Of a stretch of DNA of 64,000 bases, positions 33,247 to 43,138 are shown piece after piece (the stretch's first letter is position 1; each line of letters opens with the position of its first letter). Where the stretch lies: assembly GCF_029869925.1 (NCBI RefSeq), contig NZ_CP118605.1, forward strand, positions 4,387,501 through 4,451,500, written 5' to 3'. The translations under genes were made by a program, and so were the position numbers. The stretch is from Microbulbifer bruguierae (lineage in GTDB: Bacteria > Pseudomonadota > Gammaproteobacteria > Pseudomonadales > Cellvibrionaceae). Below the pieces are notes generated by a model. That model ran no database searches. It was not told where the DNA came from and saw nothing but the letters and a program-made list of their open reading frames with translations.

Positions 33247-35679
33247 ATGGATAACAATATAAAAGAACTATTTGTCATCACCAATGGCGGAAAGAGTGGT
33301 ACTGGGCGTACCGCTGGAAAGCCTGCCGCGGCTACCAGCCGGCAGTTATCCAAAACGGTGAATCTGGTGAGCCAGAAGGCGGTGGAGTGGTTGCAGGCGA
33401 GGGCGGGTGAGGTTTTTGCCCAAGTCGACGATTCTCTGTTTGGCATGGCCGAAAAGGCCCATCAGCAGGAAGAGCAAGACCGGCTATTTCACGCCATTCG
33501 CGCACTGCGGGTCGAATTGAGCAATCTGGTGGATGGTTTCTGTGACGGTGTACAGGAGCGATTTCACTCTCCGAAAAATGATATTCCCGGCGAAGAAGCT
33601 GCGCTGGAGTCTTCTAAACTCAAAAACCTGTCGCTAGTCAATGATGACGACCTGGAGCAGCAGGTGGCCATCCGCACCATGGTGGCAAACATCAAGCGTG
33701 ATCACGCCGAGGCCATCGCCTCGCTGTCCCTTCGCCTGGATACCTTGCTGCCGAGCAAAATCTACGACGAAAACCTGCCTCTTGGTCCGGGGGCCGTGTG
33801 TGCAGCTTTCACTGATGTGCTCGGTGATGTGGAAATGGCGCCGCGGGCGCGAATGACGGTCCTGAAAAAATTCGAACTGCATTTGATCAATCGTCTCGGT
33901 GAATTGCTGGATTCCAGCAATCGTCTTTTGGTGGAGCAGGGTGTACTGCCTACGATTGAAGACCCCCTGCGCCGCCAGGGCAGGAAACCCGCCCGGGGCC
34001 AGGCTACGGCCTCAGGTGCCACACCTGAAGCGCCTGCCGGTGAGTCGTCGACGTTTTCCGCCCAGGCAGAGGCGGGTCAGGTGCCCTACGGTCAAGCGGG
34101 CCAGCTACAGATGCAGGCGGCCTATTCAGGGGCCGCCAGTGGTGGTCCCGGTTCGGCACAGGCTGGAAACTATGCTCCGGGTCTGATGCCTCTGGGATCC
34201 GGTGCCGCGCCAATGGCGACACCGGCACTTTTGCAGCACCTCGGTCAGTTGCAAATGGGTTTGCCGATGCAGTCTGGCGCGACCGGACAGCTGGTAAATG
34301 TCACCCAGATGCTCGAAGAGCGACTGGTCGCCGCCAAGCAGTCCGCATCTCTGCACGAACTGGACAGCGAAGTCATTCGGCTGGTGGATATGCTGTTTTC
34401 GTTCATGCTCGAAGATCGCAACCTCGCCGAGCCCATCAAGGTGCAGTTGATTCGTTTGCAGCTGCCGATGCTGAAATTGGCCGTGGCGGACAAGGGGTTC
34501 TTTTCCAAGGGCGGGCACCCGGCTCGGCGGCTGTTGAATGAGCTGGCGGATGCAGCAATTGGCTGGCAACCCAGCGAAAATTACCTGAATGATCCGCTGT
34601 ATCGGGAAGTTTGCACCATCGTCGAAGGCGTACTGGCTGAATACGATCAGGATGACGATGTTTTCGAACGTCTGCTGGAGAGTTTTCGGGAGTTTACTGC
34701 GCGAGAGCGCAAGCGAGCGGCCGTTATGGAGCGGCGCACCATCGACGAAGCTCAGGGCACAGCAAGAGTCGAGGCGGCGAAAGCACGTGTCGCTGCGGTA
34801 TTCGATGCGCTGACTGCGGAGCGAAACCTGCCAAAAATTGTGCACGAATGGCTGAACAGGGTTTGGAGTAGTGTGCTTTTCCGCGCCTGCCTGAAAGAGG
34901 GAACAGAGAGCGGCGTATGGCGGCAACATGTGCTCACTGCAAGGGATCTGATCTGGAGTGTCGTTGCGCCGATGCCGGAAAGCAGTGGCAAAATACAGCG
35001 TTTACTGCCTGACCTGAAAAAGCGTCTGACCGATGGGGCCCAGTCCCTGTCTTTGAGTGCTGGGGACCAGCAGCGGCTGAAGGGCGGTCTTGAGGTATTG
35101 TACCGGGAGCGGCAGAAACTGGGTGAGCGTGTAGAATCCGAGCGCGAGCGACGGACTCGTGAGCGGCTGGTGCAGGAGTTGCGCCGGGAGGCGGATAGTA
35201 TTATCGCTATTCCTGATACCGAGGAAACGGTTCTGGTTCCCCCGCAAACAGAGGCTGCACAATCCGTACTGGATGATGCCCGAGAGTTGCCCGCCGGTCA
35301 GCCGGCGCTGCCGGAGGTGGAGGAAATCCAGCTGGCGGTAACCGAGGCTCGGGTGTCTCCGCCGGTAGCCCTGAAGCCTTTGCCCCAGGACGACAGTCAC
35401 TGGCAAGAGACTTATCACCTCAAGGACAGCTGGTTCCTGTTGCGGAATCCGGAAAAACTGCCGGTGCGCTGTCGTCTTGCGGCCATTATCAAGGATCTGG
35501 ATCAGTTCATGTTCGTCAACCGCGCAGGGGCCAAAGTGGGCGTTTACTCTCGTCTGGAGCTGGCGCACGCGTTGAGAAACGAAGAGCTGCTCCCGCTGGA
35601 GAAGGGGCCGCTGTTTGAGCGGGCCCTGGAGTATGTGGTTGGCAATTGCGGTGAGAGCAAAATCGCCATCAGCTTCTGA
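33247..35679 (+). CDS. DUF1631 domain protein, copy 2
   Basis: The 810 aa paralogue of the preceding gene has the same domain order: helical N-terminus with VDDSLFGMAEKAH (copy 1 has VDDSLFAMAEKAH), a Gly/Gln/Ala-rich linker, the central MLEDRNLAEPIK and FFSKGGHPARRLLNELADA blocks, and the C-terminal HWQETYHLKDSWFLL domain. I preferred ATG 33247 because AGGAC lies 5 bases upstream; GTG 33232 and ATG 33211 are alternatives. Function is unknown. Tandem duplication suggests partly specialised roles. Confidence 0.83.
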   Translation: MDNNIKELFVITNGGKSGTGRTAGKPAAATSRQLSKTVNLVSQKAVEWLQARAGEVFAQVDDSLFGMAEKAHQQEEQDRLFHAIRALRVELSNLVDGFCDGVQERFHSPKNDIPGEEAALESSKLKNLSLVNDDDLEQQVAIRTMVANIKRDHAEAIASLSLRLDTLLPSKIYDENLPLGPGAVCAAFTDVLGDVEMAPRARMTVLKKFELHLINRLGELLDSSNRLLVEQGVLPTIEDPLRRQGRKPARGQATASGATPEAPAGESSTFSAQAEAGQVPYGQAGQLQMQAAYSGAASGGPGSAQAGNYAPGLMPLGSGAAPMATPALLQHLGQLQMGLPMQSGATGQLVNVTQMLEERLVAAKQSASLHELDSEVIRLVDMLFSFMLEDRNLAEPIKVQLIRLQLPMLKLAVADKGFFSKGGHPARRLLNELADAAIGWQPSENYLNDPLYREVCTIVEGVLAEYDQDDDVFERLLESFREFTARERKRAAVMERRTIDEAQGTARVEAAKARVAAVFDALTAERNLPKIVHEWLNRVWSSVLFRACLKEGTESGVWRQHVLTARDLIWSVVAPMPESSGKIQRLLPDLKKRLTDGAQSLSLSAGDQQRLKGGLEVLYRERQKLGERVESERERRTRERLVQELRREADSIIAIPDTEETVLVPPQTEAAQSVLDDARELPAGQPALPEVEEIQLAVTEARVSPPVALKPLPQDDSHWQETYHLKDSWFLLRNPEKLPVRCRLAAIIKDLDQFMFVNRAGAKVGVYSRLELAHALRNEELLPLEKGPLFERALEYVVGNCGESKIAISF

Positions 35680-35890
35680 AACTTTCACGGGGGAGATCGC
35701 GAACTCCCTGCCTTGCACTCCTCAGCAGTTTCTCAGTATTCGTGGGTGCTGCTGCGGAGCTGGCGGTTCGTGCCGCTCTTAGCCATTCTTTCTGGCGTCA
35801 CTTCATTGCAGAATTGGGCACTGCTATTGGCAGTTCCTTCTTCCCTTCCATAGAATAAGCCTCTGCTTAAATCTCAGCGGAGTCACGTTT

Positions 35891-36466
35891 GTGGAATATC
35901 AGGTCCAGTCAGGATGGTTACGCGGTGTACGCCGGGTGCCCAGCCCTCACTGCAACAGTCGCCCCGACGATGCAGAAGTGGATCTGTTGGTGATTCACAG
36001 TATCAGCCTGCCGCCGGGTGAGTATGGTGGATCCTACATTGATGAATTCTTTCTAGGCCACCTTGATATAGATGCCCACCCCTATTTTTCCGAAATTGGT
36101 ACCTTACGGGTATCTGCTCACCTATTGATCAATCGCGATGGGCTTGTCACCCAGTATGTTCCCTTTGATGGACGTGCGTGGCACGCTGGACAGTCGACGT
36201 TTTGTGGGCGGGAAAACTGTAATGATTTTTCCATCGGCATAGAGTTGGAGGGGTTGGAAACAGACACCTTTACCGAAGCGCAATACAGGTCCTTGGCGGA
36301 GGTGTCGGTTGCCATCATGAAGGCTTATCCGGCGATTGATAAAACCAGAATTACCGGCCACTCGGATATTGCACCGGGGCGGAAGCTCGATCCTGGTCCG
36401 GGGTTTGACTGGACACGGTATTTCCTGCGCCTGGATCAGCTCACTGGTGATGCTCCGTCAGAATAA
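35891..36466 (+). CDS. ampD: 1,6-anhydro-N-acetylmuramyl-L-alanine amidase
   Basis: The 191 aa zinc amidase removes the peptide from anhydro-muropeptides in cell-wall recycling. Zinc ligands are visible in VIHSIS near residue 36 and in TGHSDIAPGRKLDPGPGFDW (His and Asp) near 155. The start is GTG 35891. ampE follows, the usual pair, and the permease gene ampG lies three genes further. Confidence 0.95.
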   Translation: MEYQVQSGWLRGVRRVPSPHCNSRPDDAEVDLLVIHSISLPPGEYGGSYIDEFFLGHLDIDAHPYFSEIGTLRVSAHLLINRDGLVTQYVPFDGRAWHAGQSTFCGRENCNDFSIGIELEGLETDTFTEAQYRSLAEVSVAIMKAYPAIDKTRITGHSDIAPGRKLDPGPGFDWTRYFLRLDQLTGDAPSE

Positions 36467-36561
36467 GCACTGATTGATACGTATAAATCCGGCAGAGGCG
36501 GCAGATTTTTTGGCCGTGGTGGGTGCTGTCTAAACCATTAAATATTGAATTGGGGGGTGCT

Positions 36562-37500
36562 ATGGCGCTTTTGATTGTGCTGTTGGCATTGGGGTTGGTA
36601 CAGATATGGGGTTCCGGCGGACCGCTGCACCGGGATAGCTGGTTCTATCGGTGGCGAGATCTTGTCTATCGCCTCGGCTTTATCCGCGACAGGGCGGGAA
36701 TCGGCTTCGGTGTGCTGGTATTGGTCCCGGTGCTGGGCGCAGCGATAGTACTGGCACTGGCGGAGAGTATGCTGGGGGGCTTCGGTATTTTACTGATTAG
36801 TGTGCCGCTACTGCTGTACTGCTTCGGACGGGGGAATTTCAACGAATCCCTCGCGTCGTATCTGCGGGCCTGGTACCAGGGTGATTTCGAGTCCGCACAA
36901 GAGGCGGCAAGACCGATCCTCGGTGCATTTAAGGCCCACGCCGACAACCCGCCTGCTTTTGAATCGGTCCCTGACGTGCAGTCTTCCCTGCATCGCCTGG
37001 TGTTCAAAGCCGCGGCCTATCGGGCCTTTGAACGCCTGTTCGTGGTGTTGTTCTGGTTCCTGTTACTGGGTATCCCCGGGGCCTTGCTGTATCGCCTGAG
37101 CCAGCTGGTAACCGTTACTGAATCTGGTGAGAAAGTCGCCTCCAATGGCGAGAGCAGTTTGCCGGATGTGGAGCTCGCGCTGCGCTGGTTGTGGCTGCTT
37201 GAGTGGCTGCCAGTGAGGGTGATGGGATTTACTCTCGCCATTGTGGGTAATTTTGCCGGCTGTTATCGGGCCTGGCGAGCACACCTTACCTGCAAGGAAA
37301 TCGCGACTGAAGACGCTCTTGAATACTATCTTGAAGGCGCCTTGGGAGGGATCGACAGCAGTGAGTGCAGCGCAGGCGTCGCCGTCAGTGAAGGTCAGCG
37401 TTTGTGCGGTGCAGAAATCGAGGCAATGCAGGCCATTCTGTCCCGTGCACTGTTGATGTGGATTACGTTAATGGCGCTCTACGTGTTGTTTGTGAATTAA
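36562..37500 (+). CDS. ampE: regulatory signalling modulator protein AmpE
   Basis: The 312 aa inner-membrane protein has about four membrane segments (residues 1-20, about 50-90, about 155-180, C-terminus) and the FVVLFWFLLLGIPGALLYRL pattern of AmpE/CobD-like proteins. Its biochemical role is not settled. I chose ATG 36562, preceded by ggggggtgct, over the ATG at 36523. It lies 95 bases after ampD. Confidence 0.9.
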   Translation: MALLIVLLALGLVQIWGSGGPLHRDSWFYRWRDLVYRLGFIRDRAGIGFGVLVLVPVLGAAIVLALAESMLGGFGILLISVPLLLYCFGRGNFNESLASYLRAWYQGDFESAQEAARPILGAFKAHADNPPAFESVPDVQSSLHRLVFKAAAYRAFERLFVVLFWFLLLGIPGALLYRLSQLVTVTESGEKVASNGESSLPDVELALRWLWLLEWLPVRVMGFTLAIVGNFAGCYRAWRAHLTCKEIATEDALEYYLEGALGGIDSSECSAGVAVSEGQRLCGAEIEAMQAILSRALLMWITLMALYVLFVN

Positions 37501-37539
37501 ATTGTTCCCGATTTAGCTTTTGAGTATCTGAGGTCTTGT

Positions 37540-38532
37540 GTGAATACTGATAGTGCCGATGTCCAGGATCTGCCAATAGCGGCTGACGTTTTCGCGGCGG
37601 CAGAACGACTTAACGGGCGTATACACCGGACACCACTGATGACCTCAAGCACACTTAACAGGGCTTGCGGCGCGGATCTCTACTTCAAATGCGAGCATCT
37701 GCAAAAGGTTGGCGCCTTCAAGGCCCGCGGTGCAGCCAACGCCGTTTTGCAGCTTCCGGAGGCTACTGCGCTGGTTGCCACCCATAGTTCCGGCAATCAT
37801 GGCGCTGCGCTCGCCTGGGCTGCTTCTGAACGAAATATCCGCTGCAAGGTGGTGATGCCGGATAATGCGCCGGACGCAAAAAAGCGGGCGGTGGCGGCCT
37901 ATGGCGCCGATATTGTTCTGTGTCAGCCGACACTGGAAGCGCGAGAGGCAACCCTGGCAAAGCTCGTCGCGGAAACCGGAGCCCATGTAGTACCTCCGTT
38001 TGACGATAAGCGCATTATCGCAGGTCAGGGTACAGTGGCGCAGGAAATTATCGGTCAGTGCCGTGAGCTGGGGTTTTCGCCGGACTTACTGGTGTCTCCG
38101 GTGGGCGGCGGAGGCCTTTTGGCGGGGATCGGCCTGGCTGTTTCTGCGTTGGCGCCGGAAGTAAAAGTTCTGGGCGCGGAGCCCGCGGGGGCCGATGACG
38201 CCCAGCGTTCGTTTCGCCGTGGAGAGCGGGTTACCGAACAGGAGCCAGATACGATTGCGGATGGGCTTCGCACCACTCTTGGAGTGCGCAATTTTTCACT
38301 GATTTGCCGTCATGTGAACGATATTGTTACCGTATCCGAAGCGGGAATACTGGAAGCACTTTCACTACTCTGGCATCGGACCAAACAGTGGGTAGAACCA
38401 TCTGCGGCGGTTGGACTTGCAGCTGTAATGGAACACCGCGCACGTTTTCGCAACAAGCGGGTGGTGATTGTGTTAACCGGCGGCAACATGGATCTCGCTG
38501 CGGCAGCAACGATGTTGGACGGCCGCGGATGA
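37540..38532 (+). CDS. PLP-dependent threonine/serine dehydratase or serine racemase family enzyme
   Basis: The 330 aa fold-type II PLP enzyme has the Schiff-base Lys in VGAFKARGAANA near residue 61, the SSGNHG motif near 87 and the phosphate-cupping SPVGGGGLLAG near 185. It lacks the C-terminal ACT domain of biosynthetic IlvA, so a catabolic threonine/serine dehydratase or serine racemase is more likely. The start is GTG 37540, with gaggtc upstream. It may be co-transcribed with ampDE, 39 bases away. Confidence 0.85.
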   Translation: MNTDSADVQDLPIAADVFAAAERLNGRIHRTPLMTSSTLNRACGADLYFKCEHLQKVGAFKARGAANAVLQLPEATALVATHSSGNHGAALAWAASERNIRCKVVMPDNAPDAKKRAVAAYGADIVLCQPTLEAREATLAKLVAETGAHVVPPFDDKRIIAGQGTVAQEIIGQCRELGFSPDLLVSPVGGGGLLAGIGLAVSALAPEVKVLGAEPAGADDAQRSFRRGERVTEQEPDTIADGLRTTLGVRNFSLICRHVNDIVTVSEAGILEALSLLWHRTKQWVEPSAAVGLAAVMEHRARFRNKRVVIVLTGGNMDLAAAATMLDGRG

Positions 38533-38638
38533 AGCGTGACTCTCTAGCGGCCCTAGTGTAGCGGCGCTGGATAGTCGTTATGGAATGAAATAACCCTAAA
38601 AAACCAACTCAAAGGGAAATCAGTAGGAGAGCCCAGGC

Positions 38639-39277
38639 ATGGAAAGCGGTGGAAAGAATCTTTTTGCAGGTCTCAATCGTGTGACGAGTGCTTCGGATAC
38701 CGGTACGGGGCGCCTCTGTTCGCCTGCTACACTGTTGGCAATACTGGCAGCCTGGACGTTGTTATCGGTGGCAAACGCTGCTATGGCTGAAGCTTTTGAG
38801 CTGACCTCTACGACCGTTGCCGACGGAGATCGTATGCAACCGGCTCAGGTGTATCAGGGATTCGGCTGTAGCGGAGATAATATTTCGCCGCAGCTTCAAT
38901 GGAAGGGGGCGCCGGCGGGTACCCGTAGTTTTGCCGTAACCATGTACGATCCGGACGCCCCGACAGGTAGTGGCTGGTGGCACTGGGTGGTATTCAATAT
39001 CCCTGCAAACGTGCATGAAATACCCGAAGGCGCCGGGGAGCCCAAATCCGGATTGATTCCTGAAGCGACCCAGAGTCGTACAGATTTCGGGGGGGCAGGC
39101 TACGGTGGTGCCTGCCCACCGGTCGGTCACGGAGATCACCGCTATCAATTTCGCGTTTACGCGCTGAAAGTCGAACAGTTGCCCTTGGATGAAAACAGCC
39201 CCGCGGCTATGGTCGGTTATTACATCAATGCCAACAAACTTGCGGAAGCTGAGCTGGAAGTGAAATTTGGCCGCTGA
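38639..39277 (+). CDS. exported YbhB/YbcL-family (PEBP-like) protein
   Basis: The 212 aa product starts at ATG 38639 behind a strong RBS (taggag). A hydrophobic segment at residues 29-48 (ending ANAAMA) is probably a signal peptide with a long n-region. The rest is a PEBP fold with YDPDAPTGSGWWHWVVFNIP and GYGGACPPVGHGDHRYQF, the ligand-binding motifs. The bacterial role of this family is unknown. Confidence 0.87.
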   Translation: MESGGKNLFAGLNRVTSASDTGTGRLCSPATLLAILAAWTLLSVANAAMAEAFELTSTTVADGDRMQPAQVYQGFGCSGDNISPQLQWKGAPAGTRSFAVTMYDPDAPTGSGWWHWVVFNIPANVHEIPEGAGEPKSGLIPEATQSRTDFGGAGYGGACPPVGHGDHRYQFRVYALKVEQLPLDENSPAAMVGYYINANKLAEAELEVKFGR

Positions 39278-39355
39278 TAGCCCTGTTTGTAAAGACTGGC
39301 ACTAAAACGGTTCGCTATTCAGGCCAGCTCAAGAAAAAGGACGCAAAGTCTGCCC

Positions 39356-40726
39356 ATGCAGAAACAGAAATTGACTTGGGGAGAGGCGCTCAAGGTTTAT
39401 TCTCGGCCGAAGGTGCTGGGGATGTTTTTCTTTGGGATATCCGCCGGGTTGCCGTATTTGCTGATTTTTTCCACGCTCACTGCCTGGCTGCGCGACTACG
39501 GTGTAAGCCGAACGACGATCGGTTTTTCCGCCTGGATTGGCATTACATTCTCTATCAAGTTTATCTGGGCGCCGATCATTGACACCCTGGGGCTACCTTT
39601 TCTGACCAGGTGGATGGGCAAGCGGCGCAGCTGGATTCTTGTATCCCAGCTGGGCATTGCGTTCGGGCTTTTCGCCATGAGTCGAATAAACCCACAATTG
39701 GCGCTTCCTACCGTATTTGCTCTTGGTGTCCTGGTGGCATTCTGCTCGGCATCCCAGGACGTGGTGATTGATGCCTACCGTATCGAGGCGGTCGATAAAG
39801 AATTCCAAGGTGCGATGGCGGCGATGTACGTGTTCGGTTACCGGGTCGCATTACTTATTGCCGGGGCAGGTGCGCTGTATATCGCGGAATATGCCAGCTG
39901 GAGCACGGCTTATTTGTCGATGGCCTTGCTGATGGGGGTGGGAATCATCACCACGCTGCTAGTGTCAGAGCCGGATCACTATAAAGCCAAAGCAGAGGGC
40001 GAAGTCTTTCAGCATGAATGGGTGGATCGGGTGCTGGGTAGCGGCACTCATGGAAAAGTTAGCGAATGGTTTGTCCGTGCGGTCGCATGTCCATTTATCG
40101 AATTTTTCCAGCGCAATGGCCGTTATGCCATCGTTTTGCTGATTTTTGTTGGCATCTACCGTGTCAGTGACATTGCCATGGGCATCATGGCGAACCCGTT
40201 CTACCTTGACCTGGGGTTCAGCAAGGACGAGATCGCGCAGATAGGCAAGCTTTTCGGTTTCGTGTGTACCATGCTCGGGGCCTTTCTGGGCGGCTCAATG
40301 GTCGTTCGGTTCGGAATTTTACGGCCATTGATTCTGGGGGCCGCCATGGTGGCGGCGACCAATTTGCTGTTTGCCCACCTGGCGACTTTGGGGCCCGACA
40401 AAACCTGGTTGGCCATCGCAATCAGCGCTGACAATATCAGCGCGGGTATTTCCAACTCGGTATTTATTGCCTTCCTTTCAAGCTTGGTCAACCAATCCTA
40501 TACCGCAACTCAGTACGCACTATTCAGTTCGCTGATGACACTACCAGGGAAATTTATCAGTGGCTTTTCCGGTATGGTGGTGGACGCACAGGGCTATGAG
40601 GAATTTTTTATCCTTGTCGCGATTCTGGGAATCCCTGCGGTATTGCTAGCGTGCTACATCTGGTGGCGTGGTCGTGACCAGGAGGCGCTTGAAAGAGCGC
40701 AAAAACAGCAGGTTGCGCCTGGCTGA
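39356..40726 (+). CDS. ampG: AmpG-type muropeptide MFS permease
   Basis: The 456 aa transporter has about 12-14 membrane segments and AmpG signatures in the N-terminal half (GISAGLPYLLIFSTLTAWL, IKFIWAPIID, CSASQDVVIDAYRIE). It imports anhydro-muropeptides for recycling, the step before AmpD, whose gene is 3 kb upstream. The start is ATG 39356. No ampC-type beta-lactamase or ampR is visible in the window. Confidence 0.92.
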   Translation: MQKQKLTWGEALKVYSRPKVLGMFFFGISAGLPYLLIFSTLTAWLRDYGVSRTTIGFSAWIGITFSIKFIWAPIIDTLGLPFLTRWMGKRRSWILVSQLGIAFGLFAMSRINPQLALPTVFALGVLVAFCSASQDVVIDAYRIEAVDKEFQGAMAAMYVFGYRVALLIAGAGALYIAEYASWSTAYLSMALLMGVGIITTLLVSEPDHYKAKAEGEVFQHEWVDRVLGSGTHGKVSEWFVRAVACPFIEFFQRNGRYAIVLLIFVGIYRVSDIAMGIMANPFYLDLGFSKDEIAQIGKLFGFVCTMLGAFLGGSMVVRFGILRPLILGAAMVAATNLLFAHLATLGPDKTWLAIAISADNISAGISNSVFIAFLSSLVNQSYTATQYALFSSLMTLPGKFISGFSGMVVDAQGYEEFFILVAILGIPAVLLACYIWWRGRDQEALERAQKQQVAPG

Positions 40727-40752
40727 GATCACAATTACGGTCACGGGATTGG

Positions 40753-41142
40753 CTACAGTTCATCTGGCTTGGGCCAACCGTAACGTGGCAGGTCAATTTT
40801 CCCGTTTATCGGGGTGATACCTTCACCCTTGAGCAACTTCCACTGGCGGCGTGCTGCCGGTTCCGGGAGTGAAATCTTTCCCTGAGCGTTGATGACCCGG
40901 TGCCACGGTAATCCCGTATCCTTGGGCAGTTTACGCAGTGTTTGCCCCACCAGCCTTGCCGCTCTTGGAAGCCCAGCCAATTCGGCGAGGCCGCCATAGG
41001 TGACTACGCGTCCTTCCGGGACCTTAGCGAGTACAAGGCAGATGCGACTTGTGGCATCATGACCGCTCTTTTGCATAGCCCGCGCTTCACTGGCTTCTGA
41101 AGTTGCAGGCAATTTCCGTTTAACGTTATTAGTGGCTTTCAC
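40753..41142 (-). CDS. alkyltransferase-like protein (MGMT family, no active-site Cys)
   Basis: The 129 aa protein matches the DNA-binding domain of O6-alkylguanine-DNA alkyltransferase, but the PCHRV active-site Cys is replaced by Trp (PWHRVI near residue 79). That defines ATL proteins, which bind alkylated guanine and flag it for nucleotide excision repair. The recognition helix region (ARLVGQTLRKLP) is present. The start is GTG 41142, or ATG 41076, which would give 107 aa, closer to the usual ATL length. Confidence 0.88.
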   Translation of the reverse strand: MKATNNVKRKLPATSEASEARAMQKSGHDATSRICLVLAKVPEGRVVTYGGLAELAGLPRAARLVGQTLRKLPKDTGLPWHRVINAQGKISLPEPAARRQWKLLKGEGITPINGKIDLPRYGWPKPDEL

Positions 41143-41174
41143 CTAATAATTCCAAGCTATTACAAGGTTGTTTC

Positions 41175-42254
41175 GTGCTTGTTGCTGTACCCAGAATACT
41201 ATCCTTTTTTCCCGCCTTCTCTCTCTCTTGCCGCGGTGTAATCGCTCGTGTGCTGTTGTCTGTTATCGCCATCTTCTCAGTGCAGCATGCTTATGCGGGT
41301 GTGCTCAGTCTCTCAAACGGGGATCGTGTACACGGTGAGCTGGTTCTGGTGGAAAAGGACCACGTAGTCTGGAAATCGGAAACCTTTGGCGACATCACCG
41401 TCGACAAGAGCAAGATTCTATCGTTGGAAACCGACAAAGACCTCAAGATTGCCGGCCGAGACGAGCCTTGTGCACTGGCTGGTCATTATCGCGAGCAGTG
41501 GGAACTGTATTGCGATGAGGGTGAAGGCTGGGTGATGGATTTCCCTGCTATTGATCGCGCAGAACCCTATATCAATTTTGTCGGCAATCCGGTGATTTTT
41601 AATGGCAATGTGAGTGCCTCTGGCGTGTTCGAAAATGGTAACCGTCAGCGGGAAGACTGGGATGTCAGTGCCAATTTCAATGTGCGTCACAGCGACTTCC
41701 AGCACATTGTCGGAACACACTATCAGAACCAGAACAACGTAGAAGTTGAGGGGCTGGAAAAATACCGACTGGCCTATGACTTGCGCTGGATATTCGCAGA
41801 AAAGTGGTTTGCCGCGGGAAACAGCGCGTTTTTACATGAAGATGCGCAAAATATTGATCTCAGTACAACGGTCGGTCTCGGTCTTGGTTATCTGTTTTCT
41901 GATACGGATAAATCGGCCCTTTCCATTCAGGGCGGCCTGAGTAGTGTAAAAGACGACTTTATCGATCCCAACCTTAGTGAACGAGCGAGCAAACGTTATG
42001 CGGCTGGCCGTACCGCGTGGGACTTCCGCTATAAATTCGATCTGGGCCCGGAAGTTTATTACAACCAGGAAGTGTTGCAGTCCCTTGATCGGAGTGAAGA
42101 TTACCAGAGCAATGCGGAAATCGGCGTCCGTACACCACTGGTGAAAGGCGTCCTGATGGAAGTGAAATACGCATGGCAATACGACAACACGCCGTCGCTG
42201 GATAGTGAAAAAGAAGACACCAAGATGACCGTCGGCGTAGGGTACGCCTGGTAA
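41175..42254 (+). CDS. DUF481 outer-membrane beta-barrel protein
   Basis: The 359 aa protein has an N-terminal signal peptide ending near residue 41 (QHAYA). A small beta domain follows ([24 protein letters not shown]), then a DUF481 barrel of alternating strands ending in Trp (VGVGYAW), as in YdiY-like proteins. It is probably an outer-membrane protein of unknown role. The start is GTG 41175. It reads away from the ATL gene. Confidence 0.85.
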   Translation: MLVAVPRILSFFPAFSLSCRGVIARVLLSVIAIFSVQHAYAGVLSLSNGDRVHGELVLVEKDHVVWKSETFGDITVDKSKILSLETDKDLKIAGRDEPCALAGHYREQWELYCDEGEGWVMDFPAIDRAEPYINFVGNPVIFNGNVSASGVFENGNRQREDWDVSANFNVRHSDFQHIVGTHYQNQNNVEVEGLEKYRLAYDLRWIFAEKWFAAGNSAFLHEDAQNIDLSTTVGLGLGYLFSDTDKSALSIQGGLSSVKDDFIDPNLSERASKRYAAGRTAWDFRYKFDLGPEVYYNQEVLQSLDRSEDYQSNAEIGVRTPLVKGVLMEVKYAWQYDNTPSLDSEKEDTKMTVGVGYAW

Positions 42255-42298
42255 TTTTCAGTTATAGGCACCCTCCGAAAAAATACCTTGAGGTATCC

Positions 42299-43078
42299 AT
42301 GAAAATTGACAACAGCGTTATCGCTATCACCGGTGCCGGACAGGGGCTCGGTCGCTCCATGGCTGTTTATTTTGCGGAGCGCGGCGCGCGTCTGGCGCTA
42401 TTGGATGTCAGTGAGTCGGCGTTGCAAGAGAGCGTTGCTGCGTGTGCAGCAGTAGGTGCTGAAGCGCGTAGTTATATCGTCAATGTTGCAGATGAGCAGG
42501 CCGTCGATCAGGGGTTTACCGCCATTGCGGCAGATTTTGGTGGACTCGATGTTCTGGTGAACAACGCCGGTATTATGCGCGATGGCATGTTGCTGAAAGT
42601 CAAAGACGGTAAAGTCGCAGAGCGTATGTCCCTGGCCCAGTGGCAATCGGTCATTGACGTGAACCTGACGGGCGTATTTCTGTGTGCCAGGGCGGCGGCG
42701 GCCATCATGGTTGAGGGGGGAGATACACCGGGGCGTAGTAGCGGTGGTGTCATTATCAACATCTCCAGCGTATCCCGTGCCGGCAACATGGGGCAGACCA
42801 ACTACTCTGCCAGCAAGGCCGGGGTCGCGACCATGACCGTGACCTGGGCGCGGGAACTGGCACGTTATGGTGTGCGGGTTGCCGCCATTGCGCCCGGATT
42901 TATCGGTACAGATATGGTTGCGCAGATGCGCCCAGAAATTCTGGAAGGGCTGGTGAAGCAGGTTCCGTTGCGTCGTATCGGTGAACCGAATGAAATTGCC
43001 AGTACAGCGGCATTTATCATCGACAACGACTACCTTACTGGAAGAGTAGTGGAAGTGGATGGCGGTGCGCGAATGTAA
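42299..43078 (+). CDS. SDR-family oxidoreductase (FabG-like)
   Basis: The 259 aa classical short-chain dehydrogenase has the NAD(P)-binding TGAGQGLG at residue 11, NNAG near 90 and the catalytic Ser plus YSASK near 163-175. The substrate cannot be read from the sequence; 3-oxoacyl reductase is the generic annotation. The start is ATG 42299, with ttgaggt upstream. It lies 44 bases after the DUF481 gene. Confidence 0.88.
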   Translation: MKIDNSVIAITGAGQGLGRSMAVYFAERGARLALLDVSESALQESVAACAAVGAEARSYIVNVADEQAVDQGFTAIAADFGGLDVLVNNAGIMRDGMLLKVKDGKVAERMSLAQWQSVIDVNLTGVFLCARAAAAIMVEGGDTPGRSSGGVIINISSVSRAGNMGQTNYSASKAGVATMTVTWARELARYGVRVAAIAPGFIGTDMVAQMRPEILEGLVKQVPLRRIGEPNEIASTAAFIIDNDYLTGRVVEVDGGARM

Positions 43079-43138
43079 ATCCAACCGTCAGTTTATAAGC
43101 GTTGACTGGGTGGGTTTTGGCTCGCCCTGTTCAGGGAT

